Positions 34,601 to 47,700 of a DNA stretch of 64,000 nucleotides are shown piece after piece. Position 1 is the first letter of the stretch. Each line of letters begins with the position of its first letter. Source of the stretch: Bemisia tabaci (lineage: Eukaryota > Arthropoda > Insecta > Hemiptera > Aleyrodidae); assembly GCF_918797505.1 (NCBI RefSeq), contig NC_092801.1, forward strand, positions 24,892,477-24,956,476, written 5' to 3'. Position numbers and translations under genes: made by a program. Under the pieces are notes generated by a model. The model was not told where the DNA came from, searched no databases, and saw nothing but the letters and a program-made list of their open reading frames with translations.

Positions 34601-37600
34601 TTGGAAACATTGACAAGAAAAAATACTCTTGATTCAATCGGATTTTTGCTTAGATCAAAAGGAAATCCGCTCAAATTAAGTGGCTTGGTTCTTGATTTGA
34701 GTAAAAATCCGATCGAATCAAGAGTATTTTTTCCTGTCGATATTTTTAAGAGTCTAGACTCTAGATCCAAGCGGTTTTTTTCCAGTGCAGGATGAAATGT
34801 TTTGCACACGACACTAGCCTAAATTTTCTCCCCTCACAATTGGACGTATTTCTGTCAAACGGAACTATGTGCATTATGACGTGAGCCCTGTTATGTGTAT
34901 ATTCCTATGAAGCTCAGGGCTCATGTCTTAGAGCACATGGTTCTGTTTGATAGAAATACATCCATTTGAACATCAGAAATGTCTAATATCCACTCCGATG
35001 TAAAGAGATACGCGGCGATACCGTATTCGGTGGAGCGAGCAATTCAGAGAAATCCGACATGAAATTCGTTGGTAAAAACTGCAAATATCGAGGTTTTTTT
35101 CGTCACGGCTTATATTCTACCGTGTTAAGGAAGAGCGCCGTGTGAACATTCGAGAGTTGCCAAATTTCCTTCAATTAAGTGTTCATTTTTTTTTAGGAAA
35201 GTTGTGAATATTTGTCCTTGAAATTTGCAGGGACTTTAGGAGAAATTGCGAAGAAAATTGGAAGGAAAATATACATAAGTTTACCAGGAAATTCGTGTTT
35301 TATCAAAGGAAATTTGGCAATGTCTGAAGGTTCATACGTTGTTTTTCCTTAGCACGGCAGTATTGCAGGCAATACATATTTTATGTGGGACGGTGAACGC
35401 ACGGGTCGTAAGACAGAATGTTGGAATTTTTCAGCCAACGTGCGTTAAAAATTCAGCATAAAGCGAAAAATCTCAATACAGAGCTTCACAGCTCAAAGCT
35501 CACACACAATCATAACTTTCCCTCAAAGAGATACGCTGTTTGGTGCAATACCTGATATACCTGCAATGCCTGCTACCTGAATGGTCGTTACTAGTGTTGC
35601 ACCAAACAGCGTATATCTTTGAGGAAGAATTGTGCTCGTGTGTCAGCTTTTTCCCTGTGTATTGAGATTTTCAGCTTTATGCTGAATTTTTAACGCACGT
35701 TAGCTAAACAATTCCAAAATACTAACAAATACGTGAAAATTAATAAATCCTCTTTTGAACCTCTACATTTTGTATTGATGAAGTTTTTCCTTTTTAAGTT
35801 GCATCTTCAGGTTATGTACGCAAGGCATTCTGGAAAAAATTGGACGTATTTCTACCAAACAGACCTACGTGGAGGTGAGAAATATGGGGTGTGCTCTAGG
35901 AAGCTGCATAAGAAGCAATGTAAAAGTGGGCGTGATTCCTTTTGAAGAATTGGAAAAGCGGGATTTTACATTCTATCAAAGAGACCTATGTGGCAACTGA
36001 ATGCGGGATTTATGAGCCGCGGGCATGGCAAGAGAGCGTTGTGAACAGGGCTCATGAGTTAAAGCGCCCCGACGACCATCTCCCCGTCGCGCTCCCCGTT
36101 GATCATTGCCGCTGACGTCACTGGCGCTTTATTATTCTCATTCACTCTTACGCAAAGAGAACTAACGAGCACACCCCAAATTTCTCACCTCCACATAGGT
36201 CTGTTTGGTAGAAATACGTCCAATTGATACTCGTATAATCAAAATTGCAACCTTCAATTGGATTATTTTGATGTATTCAACATTTTAGTCAGTACACCTA
36301 AGCTGATTCGAAAGACGCTATATTTTGTGCCAGAACAGCACGCGGTACACAACATAGACTGGCTCCATGTTTTAGGCTACTCGTCATTTTTATCGAATTT
36401 TGAGATCGCATTTCTGTTGCCATAAGACTAAGGCATAACCCGGAGTGCACTAAAAGAAAGATAGAAGATTTTCTTGAGTTTACAGCCATCCCAAATCCTC
36501 CTATCGGCTCGCTCTACCGCGCGTCGCACAGTGGATCGAGTCAGTCAGAGAGGTCGGACTTGAAATTTTTAACTAAAACTGCACACTTTGGTGTATAATT
36601 CGTCACATTTTAAATTTTAAGGGGTGCCTCTTAAAGACAATTTCACGAGGAAACCAGTGGAGCCACTTTTATGACCTCAAAGTTTTGTATGAACGGAGCA
36701 TCGAGTACATAGAGTCGTAATGTAAGTGGGAGAGCTTGCGCCACTTTTAAGCGATTTCCAGGTCCCGTATGGAGATGTTGCATGTGTGTGGAATTGGCGA
36801 TTTGACTATCGATTCATATGTAAAAGTTCGCGAAAAACGCGATGGTGCCACTGGTTTTCTCTGAAATCATCTCCCAAGCTCAAAAAATCTCTAAAGTTGA
36901 GACCAAAATGGAGGAGATATCCTACGCTATCCTGAGAGTCCACCTCTACATCAAAGCACACTCTTTGTACAATAGGTAGCATATACATTGACAGGGCTTC
37001 CACTTTATTTGGGGACTCTAAAACTGAAATCACGGCAACCCTGTCAATGTATTTGCTCCCTATATATTTGCATGGCGAGTTTGTTTTGATGTAGAGGTGG
37101 ACTCTCAGGGTAGGGTAGGATATCCCCGGCCATTTTGGCCTCAACTTGAGGGCTTTTTTGAGCTTGGGAGTTGATTTCAAAGAAAACCAGTGGCACCATC
37201 GTGTTTCTCGCGAACTTTTACACACGAATTACCAGCCAAATCGCAAATTCCTCACACATGCAACATCTCCATTCCGAGACTCCTGTATGACGCCGGGTCA
37301 CTTTTTCGATACATATTCGCTTGCTTGCGATACACGGGGATCCGGCCATGGAATTACTACGTATTTCACGCCGCCATTTTGGCTCGAATATGTATCGAAA
37401 AAGTGACACGCACACCGGGCTCGTAACTAGTCGAGCCATGGCGCCAACTCTCTCATTTATATCACGACTCTATGTACTCTATGGAACGGAGTATAAGCTT
37501 TTAAAGTTTCCAAATTTTGTCTGACCTCTCCCATTGGCTCGCTCCACCGCGCGCCTTGACATACCTGATTCCGCGGCTCCGGGTAGATATCCGCGGGATC

Positions 37601-40600
37601 ACGCCAGTCCATCTCGGGGTCTCCCTCGGGATCCTTGCCAATCCAGGGAGTCACCCGCCCTCTAGACGTGCTGGCAGCTGTGGAGCTGGAACTTTCAGGC
37701 TCGGGCTCGTCGAGATGGGTTGGATTCGTGAAAGTAGGGTTATTCACACGTTCCGGTGGAGATTGCGGAGGCGGATCCGAAGAAGGGTCGGGAGGCAGGT
37801 CCATGCCGACCCAAAGGCGATCTCTCTTCCTCCGCCTCACTGGAGGTGCTGACTGGGACCTCGACGGATTCTCCCGTGACAGCGGGGGAGGAGCGCTTTT
37901 GACCGGAACGGAGGACGAGCGACCCTTCGGATTTGAGACATCCTGTAAGCAAGGAGGTACATAGTACTCTATTATCTATGAAAATGAGCCGTGGTAATAA
38001 TCCGTTAAAATGTTTCACTGAAAAAAAAAAAACTCCGACCGTGGAAGCCGTACTTCCCGAGTAGCATTTTTCAATGTAAAAGTCGCAAAATGTTGAAACA
38101 ATGTTGGTATTAGTTGCAACATTTTCGGTCAACTTTTGGTCGATAAGTGCCGATTTTCGGCGATCTGATCGGAAGACAAAGTTGCAACCTGCTGAGACTG
38201 CAAAATTCCTGCACCAAAGTTGTTTAAAATCTAAAGATAGGCAACCAGCAATAATTTCAAGTTGAAACATGTTTCGACGTATTTGCAACTAGTTCTGACA
38301 ATGATAGCGAAAGAGTAGGCAATCTGCACATCAATCTATTAGTTGCGAGAATCAAAAGATTTTGTTGCAAGTTGTTGCAACCTCTGCTACTTGGGTTACG
38401 GGCTTTATGGACATACCGTACCCATTCCGGGCTCAGAGGCCAAAAGTTCCGCGTATAACAGCCGGAGCAATTGGAGCTATGGCTCCAGCACCCGGAACTT
38501 TCGGCCTCTGAGCCCGGAACGGACGGTATGTCTATATAGCATGTACCTTTTTTTTTTAGAAAACCTATAGAAAAAGTCAATGTGCAAGTGAGTATGCGGA
38601 ATTTTTTTCCAACATTTTTAATTCATTTTATTAATTTGTCTTGCACAAACCGTTCTCAGACCGGGTGGAGGTTTTGTCCTGAAAATTTAACCTTTGGACG
38701 GCAATGGGCCAGTTGCGCTGGCAACAGAATCGTGTTTTGATGCTTGATTCTTGTAGATAAGCTAAAAATAAGAACATTTGTCCAAACAGCAACTTTCTAC
38801 GTTCAATATTAATCGAGAATCGTCCTTTGAAAAGTCGGGTTTTTGCCGTCCTCCGTACTACCGCGGTGGATGTCGTCATAAATCGAGGTTTTCAAGGCGC
38901 GTTTTCTCGGTTAATATTCAACGTGGAGAGTTGCTGTTCGGACAGATCTTATTATTTTTAGTTGATCTGCAAGGAAAAATCATCAAAAAATGATTCTGTG
39001 ACCAGCACAACTGACCCAGATTGTGACCCCATTCTAAAGGTCATTGCTACTAGGGATAATAATTATTTAAGCTAAGGTGCGCTTAGAACAGTGTTTGAAA
39101 CCCACCTTAGGATTTTAGGAGCCATGTGGCCCATCAAGCTCAATTTTTAGGGGCCATTGAAGATTTTTTTAGGCGCGGAATTGACTCTTTGCCTTTATAT
39201 CACGGCGCATTTTCTGAAAAGTCAGAAGCAAGATGTTTAAGTTACACAGAACTAGTAGCTGTAACTTGTAACTTTCGAATATCACGAAACAGAAAAATTA
39301 GAACTTTTTTTTTTTTTTTTTTTTTTTGGGGGGGGGGGGCATTTTGGCATCATACGACTTGCATCCCGCGGTCAAAAATGGAACGACTCCCGTCCCATGC
39401 CCAAAAATCTCGAAAACGACTTGCGTCCCGCGCTCAAATCCGAATTTGAGCTGCCACCATGATTGGCAACACCGCGTACCTGAGTCAAAATACTATCAAG
39501 TCAAATTGGAAAATATACAATAAAATTACCTGAGATAAGATGAGGAAACAGCCGTCGAAATTTCCTCATACTCATTAGCAGTGCACGTCATGAATTAAAA
39601 ATTTCGCTTGTTTTACGAGCACGTCAAAAATTGAAACTGTACCATGAAAAACGCCGGGGCACTACGAGGGTAAAAATTTAAAGGACGCTTCGCGCACATA
39701 TTTTAGTCGATCCTCGCTCCCTAAATAAATTTGCATAAGAGCATTTGAATCTGCCTCTTTTTCAGTCTGCTTTTTCCCTTTTCTTCGATTAGTATTAAAA
39801 CTTTTTGTTTCTCTGATAAGAGCTACCGAAATTCCGGACATTCCGGACAATTCCGGACCGAAAAGCACGGATTTGTTGTGGAGCTGCGGTAGCGACGTTG
39901 CCATATAATATGAATTATAATCAAATCAATCCACTACGGGACACGCAAGTCGTTTTCGAGATTTTTGGACACGGGACGGAAGTCGTTCCTTTCTTGACCG
40001 CGGGACGCGAGTCGTATGATGCCCATTTGGCGCGTTGGCGCCTGTGAGTTTCCAACACTGGCTTAGAATCCACGAAATCTCACTCACATTTTTTTCCGAG
40101 CGTCCTCTGGACTTGGAGCCATCATTGGAGCGAAACCGGGACGTGGATTCATCTTTGGAGCGACTTCTGGACTTGGGGTCATCTTTGGCGCGACCCCACC
40201 AACCCCTGGACTTACTGTCATCTCCGGGTTGATCCCCGCTTTTCCTGTCCCGGGATTTACTTCGTTTGGGGGTCTTAGCTGGGGAGTTCGATCGTTCCCT
40301 CCTGGGCGTAGAACCGGAACCTCGGTTTTTGGACTTCCGAAAGCTATCCAGCATACGAGGCGCGAGGCTTTGTCCGATCGGATCGACCGTGACCGGAGAT
40401 TTCTCCAGGAATCCCATGTACGATACGTATTCGTCACCTACACGCAGGATTTTCATAGAGTACCTATATTGAGAGAGTATGGCCAGTGGGCCCCAAGGAG
40501 AAGCTTAGGACCCAAAAATGGCGGTGCGTTGTGTTGGTTTTTGTGGAAGGGAGGGGGGTCATTGCCAACTTTTGACGGTTTTCACCAACCGCACTTATTG

Positions 40601-41679
40601 CTGCCAACCTTACTACATCTAAGATAATTTTTCTCAAAAATTGCATACGATTAGCCTTAAAAATATGTAAAGAAGTCGCAATAGTGCATTTGGGTTTTCT
40701 CGTTACGATAAGCAAAGAAAACTACATTTTGAGTCATTTTGCAATACATTAATCTATGGCGTCCGCCATTTTTGGGTCCTAGGGCTCCATTCAGCCTAAG
40801 ATGGCTGAGCCAATCAGAGGTGGTAACACCAGTGGCCATACTCTCTCAATATAGGTACTCTAGATTTTCAAAAGGAATACGTCGCTTGGCTATGAGGGCG
40901 TAACTAAACGTTGAGATGAGCCCGGAAAAGCATTGAGTTGTATGCACGACAGGGTTCATTGCGGAGTATAGTTACGCCCTTATGTCAGGAGGGCGCCGAA
41001 TGTATATCAAGGTCGAGTGCTATGATTGGTCCGAGTCATTGAATAAGCCAACCTGACCTTGATGTTTTGATAGTTAGGTTTGATCGTGTGAGACTGGCCT
41101 GTGTCACGCTTTTAAAACTAGCCATCAAAGGTGTTGCGATTGGCTTATTCGATGACTTATTGGACCAATCACAGCACTAGACCTTGACATTTTGATTGAG
41201 TATTTTGATAGTGTGACACAGGCAACTAGCTCGTGACACTGGCTTGCTTAATATACACGGTTATTCAAAAGTCACGCATCACTGGACATGAGAGGGGTGA
41301 CCATTTGAAATTTTTGAGTTGAACCCCGCCCCCTCCCCTGAGGAGGTCAACAACTTGAAAGTACCCAAGCAAGTTTCCCTCTCAATATGAGGGAAAACGT
41401 CACAAACCGCAAATTGAGGTACAGTTATGACAAGTGGTGCGTGATTTTTTAATAACCCTGTTTATGTAGATCCGAATGAATTCAACTTTTTTCGCATTCA
41501 ACACTCTTTGATTTTGTGGAAAAACGTAGGGATATATGATTCTCTAGGAAAAGGCAAAAAATGGCTGGCCTCAATATAGTAGATTTCCTCCGAAATTCAT
41601 GTCCTAATGTGGAAAAGTTGGGATTGCCTCAAAGTAGAGATTCAAGCATAGCAAATACTATTCAAAACGCTTTGACTTC

Positions 41680-41710
<31 letters not shown>

Positions 41711-44700
41711 CAATTTTAAAATAGCTTTTCCTGGAATAAATTTCACGCTTCGAACGGAATCAATTTGTTTTAATGAAATTTCCCGCTTAATCATAGGTTT
41801 TCCGAGGAAGGCAGCCTCTCGTCCCTATCATACTCAACCGTTGCCAGATAAGTTGCTTTTTCAGCACTTTTCCCAGTGCAAACCTATGTAAAATATTCAC
41901 AATTATCACACAATCTGGCAACTCCTCGAGTGAAATAGAAAAAGGTGGAATCGACTAAAGCGTGGAATCCTTCCACTCTTTTACTCGTATTAATGATTTT
42001 CGTTTTACTTTTTTCGAAGAATAACATTATACTCACTAGTCAAATCGGTGAAAGGGCCAATTCCGAAAAGGAGATTACCAGGATTGCCTCTTCGCCTGTT
42101 CTCATCATTTAACGTTTTTATCATGCCCAAATTAGCTTTGAAAATATTGAATCTGTTCCGTTTTTCTGCTTTTGATCGGTACTTTTTCTGGTAAGCCTTG
42201 ATGTATAAGTCAAATACAGCATTCTCTGTCATTTGAGATACCTGATTCTAGAAACAGAGGTGAACAATAATGGAGATGTTACATGTGTGAGGAATCTGCG
42301 ATTTGACAATTGATTCTTATGTAAAAGTTCGCGAAAAACACAACGGTGCCACTGGTTTTCTCCGAAATCAACTCCGAGGCTCAAAACTGCTCCCAAGTCG
42401 GGGCCAAAATGGAGGAGATATCCCACGCTATCCTGAGAGTCCACCTCTACATCAAGACAAACTCTCGAGGCAATGATAGGAAACCTCAAAAACCACAAAC
42501 TTGTACGATCGGCACATCTTGATTTTGAGAAAATCAACGTCCTCCTTCAACGTTTAGTCTTTGCATTTGTAAACTTGGCAAGGAACTTTAACGTCTAAAA
42601 AAAGTGATTTTTTGCTATGAGCACTTAACTCGATTACAAGCCTTATATGATTCTGGAATACTACGGTTTCATAGAGAGTGGAAAGTTTGAATCGATCAAC
42701 GAGGAAAACTTTGGGTCTTAACTTATGAGTCAACTTATAAAATTATAAAAATGTTCGTCATGTTTTGCGTGCAATTTTTAAACGAAAACAAGTTTGCATC
42801 CATTAATATCGCATCCTATCTAGCGGTCTATTTGCGTCGAAGGACAGACAGATTGCGTCGAAGGACAGACAGATTGCGTCGAAGGACAGACAGGCTCACA
42901 GCCTCTTGGTAAAGTGCTTTTTAAAAAAAAGATATTACTCTCTCATTTCCAAGCAACGTGGATTTCACTCTCAAATTACTCTGAAATGTTTGTATGACCC
43001 CACTCCAGATGGCAACTTCATGATAAATGTCAGTCCGACCTTCTGCTATTTAATGGATTTTTATGAAAAAGTGTCCGTCAAAATAATGTTAATTGTATGT
43101 TTCAACCAAAACTGGGAAACATCTCTATTTCACCAACATCCAAGTTTTTGCTAGGGATTGGTTTGGTACAATTTCCGCACAAAATTCTCGCCTGCCATTA
43201 TGGAAAAAAAAATGTATACCGCTTTGCAAACACTCTTATCCATGTAATGTTGAATTCTAGGTTTAAAATGATTTAGGTAGCACCACAAATAGAACAAAGT
43301 TTGCAAAAAAATATTTGTCGAATTTTGTAAATTTTAAGATGGGTTTGCACCCCTTAAATTTTTACAAAATCATGTAATTCTTACTCGCGTACTTCGTACT
43401 TTTTGGTGTTCCAAATCATCGTAATCTTTTGCAGAGATCCGCATTTTCAAAACCAAACCGCTAAAATTCATCCAAGCTCGTCAAAACTCTTGCCTCTTAT
43501 GATATTTTTTTGAGGGCTTCCTTGATCACGATGTAAACCATATGGAGGCCTCAAGCCCTGTTTGCTGTAACCCAAACTAACTCAAAGACCGTAATATTAG
43601 CTATAAATATTTTAATAAGTGTGTTTATTTGTATTAATAGCTTAAACTAGTAAAAGCATAATAGTGAAGTTATTAGGATAATTTAAAATTTTTAAAACAG
43701 TCAAACTCTTAATGGACCACTATACAAGGTACGATTTTAGGCATTCTGATACATGTTTCTTAACCGGAATTTCACGTAGAACATTACTTCGCGCAACGAA
43801 AATTACTGAAACCAACGCCTAACGGAGATATTAACATGTTTATTTCACATTGGTTACGAGGAATTTGAACTGCCCGCTCACAAGAAACTCAAAGCTCTAC
43901 GTGAGTCAAATCGCGCACTACAACGGTTTCAGCAATCTTCTCAATCGAGCAATGTTCATTTCCCACCATGTGTTTTTCAAACTATAAGTAATTTACTATA
44001 GCCGAGCCAAATCGTCAAGATTAAGGTTGCCAGATTTTTTTTATCGCAGAGACGTTCATGATAACGTTCAGCGCGCGATGTGAATCACGTAGAGTATTGA
44101 GTTTTCATGAGCGGGTGGTTTCAATTCACGCACCAAGAATCATTAAATATCTTCGAAAGGAGTTGATTTCGGCAATTTTCGTTGTGCGCATCGTGTTTTA
44201 CGAAAAATTTTGGTGAAGAAACATGTATCAGAATGCTGAAATTCGTACCTTGTCAAGTGGTCCATTAAAAATTATTTAGTTTAATATAAAACACTATGTT
44301 TTCAATATAGAAATAAAATAAAATTTAATAATTGTTAAGTAAAAAATTAATAAGATATAGCTTCTAATTATAAAAAGTAACCCAGTTTACTGAAGGTTTA
44401 GACTAAATAAAATAAATGTTGGTGATTTGCATTAAATAGTCGCACAGTTAAATTTCTCTAGAGTAAAGAGTTAATAAAACAGAAAATACAAAGGCTTCCA
44501 GGATAAATTAAGACGAGTCGTAACAAAGTAAAATTACTGGAAAGTGATATTAGATAAAATTTGTTAACTTGAGTTAAATGAGCTTTTTAAGAAACCGCTA
44601 TAATTATGACTCTCAATCCTAACAAATCCGTCCTTATTTACAGTTGTTGCGTTAGTGTACAGTCATGTAGATCAAACGAAGTACCCTTACCTGATATTCT

Positions 44701-47700
44701 TCGTCAGCCAACGCTTTTTTTGTGCTCAACGGTGCATAAGTTCCGGTAGCAATGCATTTTGTAGGAAAAAACGCATTAAGGTCTTTATCATTGAATCTGC
44801 ACGTGCAATACGTTTGATTTACGTCTTTGTCCTGTTGACACCTTCCGATTGCCCACGGCTTATTTACCAGAGCGGCTTTGCCCCACCGAGAATTGCAGTA
44901 AGCATTACAGTTGCTCTCATTTCTCTTGGTTGGGATTTTTTCGGTGCACAGCGAATCAGAGCGAACTAGTCAGCAACAAGAAATGGAAAAATGGGTTAGG
45001 CTTTCTGCCGTGCTAAGGCAAAACGCCGTATGAACATTCGAGAGTTGCTAAATATCCCCGGATAAAACATGCATTTCTGAGGAAAGTTTTGCATATTTTT
45101 CCTTGACATTTTCAGATTTATCGAATCCAGAGAGTGAATTGCAAATTTTAATGACATTTGTAATGAATTTCTTTCATTACAAATATCGTATCCAATATGG
45201 AAAATTGCAATGCGTTTCACTGAACGTGTAATGGCTCAGATGAACGTGACGCAATTAACGAACCCTCCAGGTGCTTCCACCTCATCCTTCACTCTATCTC
45301 ACCAGTATATTCCTGTAACTTTGAAATAGTCCTTGGTTCTCAAGATGCCTGCTACAGGTCAAATACCAAACAACAGATACTACGCGGGCACAGTGCCCTA
45401 CAATCCACATGAAAGTCATTATTCACTCTCTAGAATCTTCGACGTGATGATCAATCCAATTTTTGGCATTTTTGGCAATTAAAACGACAATTTCTCGAAA
45501 ATTTGGTATCGTAGGGAAAAGTTACAAAGCACATTATGCATGTATTTATTTATGTTCTTTCCAAAAATGTATACGATTTTTAGATAAAATTAAGTTTTAC
45601 ACATGCAAACTTGAAAAAAAAACCTAAAAATTGGTAAAAATTGGCAACAGTGGACCCATAGGTTTTTTAAAGTTCACAGAAAGCCAATTTTATGGTCAGA
45701 AATGAAAAGCACGTAGAGAAATGCAGATGATACATGCCTATGGAGGGTGACTAAGGTCAGGTGACTTCAAGAAAAAAAGGCCGCTGAACACGACATCCCG
45801 GTCAATTTCCACATCGTGGGAATCCAGGTACAACTGCACTGTTTCGATATGTTGTATATAAGGGTAAGAGCTGTTACGTGCGTCAAAATAAAAGTTGGAC
45901 CCCGCTTTCTTAAATGTTAGGCGTGGCACTTTATCTAAGTTTGGCCATTTTTGGCTCTTAGAAATGATTTTTCTCGAAAATTTGGCAACGTAGAAAAAAG
46001 TTTTACTAAACATTTTTTATTCATGTTTTTGCATTCTTTTAAAAATCGTACACGGCTCTTAGTTTAAATTGAGTTCTACGTGCGTGAAATTGAGAAAAAA
46101 CCTAAAAATGGGCCAAAAATGGCAACAACGGACCGTAAGACCCCCTTTAATTCATCGGAGGCCTGTTTAAAAGCCAGATATGGGAAGTGCGCAAAAAATT
46201 ACACGGAAATCACTGGCTGAAAGAGGGAAAACAGTCGACGGAAATAACTATTTTTCGATGCCAGAATTTTGGGTTTGAAGCGCTGCTGCTGCACTTTTGC
46301 ACAGGCTCTGTTCGGTAAAATATCTAGGCATAGAGTCTACCTAGGACTAGTACTTTGAAAATATGAAACAGTCAGCAAAATCCAAGTGGGGCCGTAAGAG
46401 GCCCTCAACGGTACTCCTCCTTTGGATGTTCATGCGAAGTTTTTTCTTTTTCAAAAGTCGATTTCAAAACGTTGAAGAAATCATATTGTGGACTTTTCAT
46501 TTGCCGTAAAAAACAATACATTTCATGAGCCGAAGTTTAACGTCAAAAATCTCTGTGGAGAAATTATGCATCACAGTGAAACCCAATGTAGCATGCTAAA
46601 TTTCGGAAAGTAGTTCAAAAGCACTGTCTGTGATATTTAAAGGTTCGCCGCCATTATTTCGCTGGAAACTACACCAGCGTAAGCAGCAATAGCTAGAGTT
46701 TCATTTTTCTGGAAATGATCGACATACTTCTAAATGTCAACTTTATAGTCGAGTTTGATCCACGTGCGCGTGATGATTTGATGAGTTGTTTTAAGACTCT
46801 TAAACATTTCGAAGTAATCGTGCCGCTTCATCGCAGGACAATTTTTTTTTTAGGCCCGTTACATATTTAATTTTCATTCCTTTTAATTTGCGAACTTGAA
46901 AAATTTAAGACAAGTTATCGGGATCTTATTACGTCGCATTTCATCTCCTCAGCAGTTTTAACATACTACGATTAAAAAATATGCAAAATGTCTTCAATAC
47001 AGACCAAAACGCATAAACGAAAGAAATAACGTCTCTATCTATTAAAAGCAATCCTAAGAATAAAAATCACAGTACTAGAAAGTCTGTTTGAATTTTTAAA
47101 AATTTAAAAGGAAATTCACACATAATTCCTAACCCCGATGAACTTAGTCTTCAATGGAAAATTATACAACATAAAAGGCAACTAGACTAATTAAAATGCA
47201 GTTAAGCTGGTTTTGGTTAAACATATTGTTTTTTGAGATCGAGCAATCGATGTGTCTTCGCCGTCGATAGATAGAAATTCGGCCCTAACTCACAAATATG
47301 AGAAACTTTTTAATTTAGACACAAACTGATTCCGTAGGGGACAATGACATTTAGTAGAGCGTCAGAGCGTGCTATAAGGCGACATTTATAGGCAAAGAAA
47401 AAAAACATTAATAATATCACCTGAGCTGTAAGTAACAAGAGGGTAGGACGGTGCTGGTTTCCTCTATTATGCGAAGAAATCAAAGCCAAAAAGTTCCAAA
47501 AATATTCAGACGATTCAAAAATTTGGTTTCAATTTATTGACAAAAACTATTCTGGGGACTATTCAGGATAAAACGAATACAATTTTAAAGTTCTCGCACG
47601 AATTAACGAACGACTGAAGATAGAGGAAGCAACGGATATGAAACGCGTTTCATTACAAAAAAAAAATTGGTGCAAGTGAGTACGCTCAAAATTTTATAAT

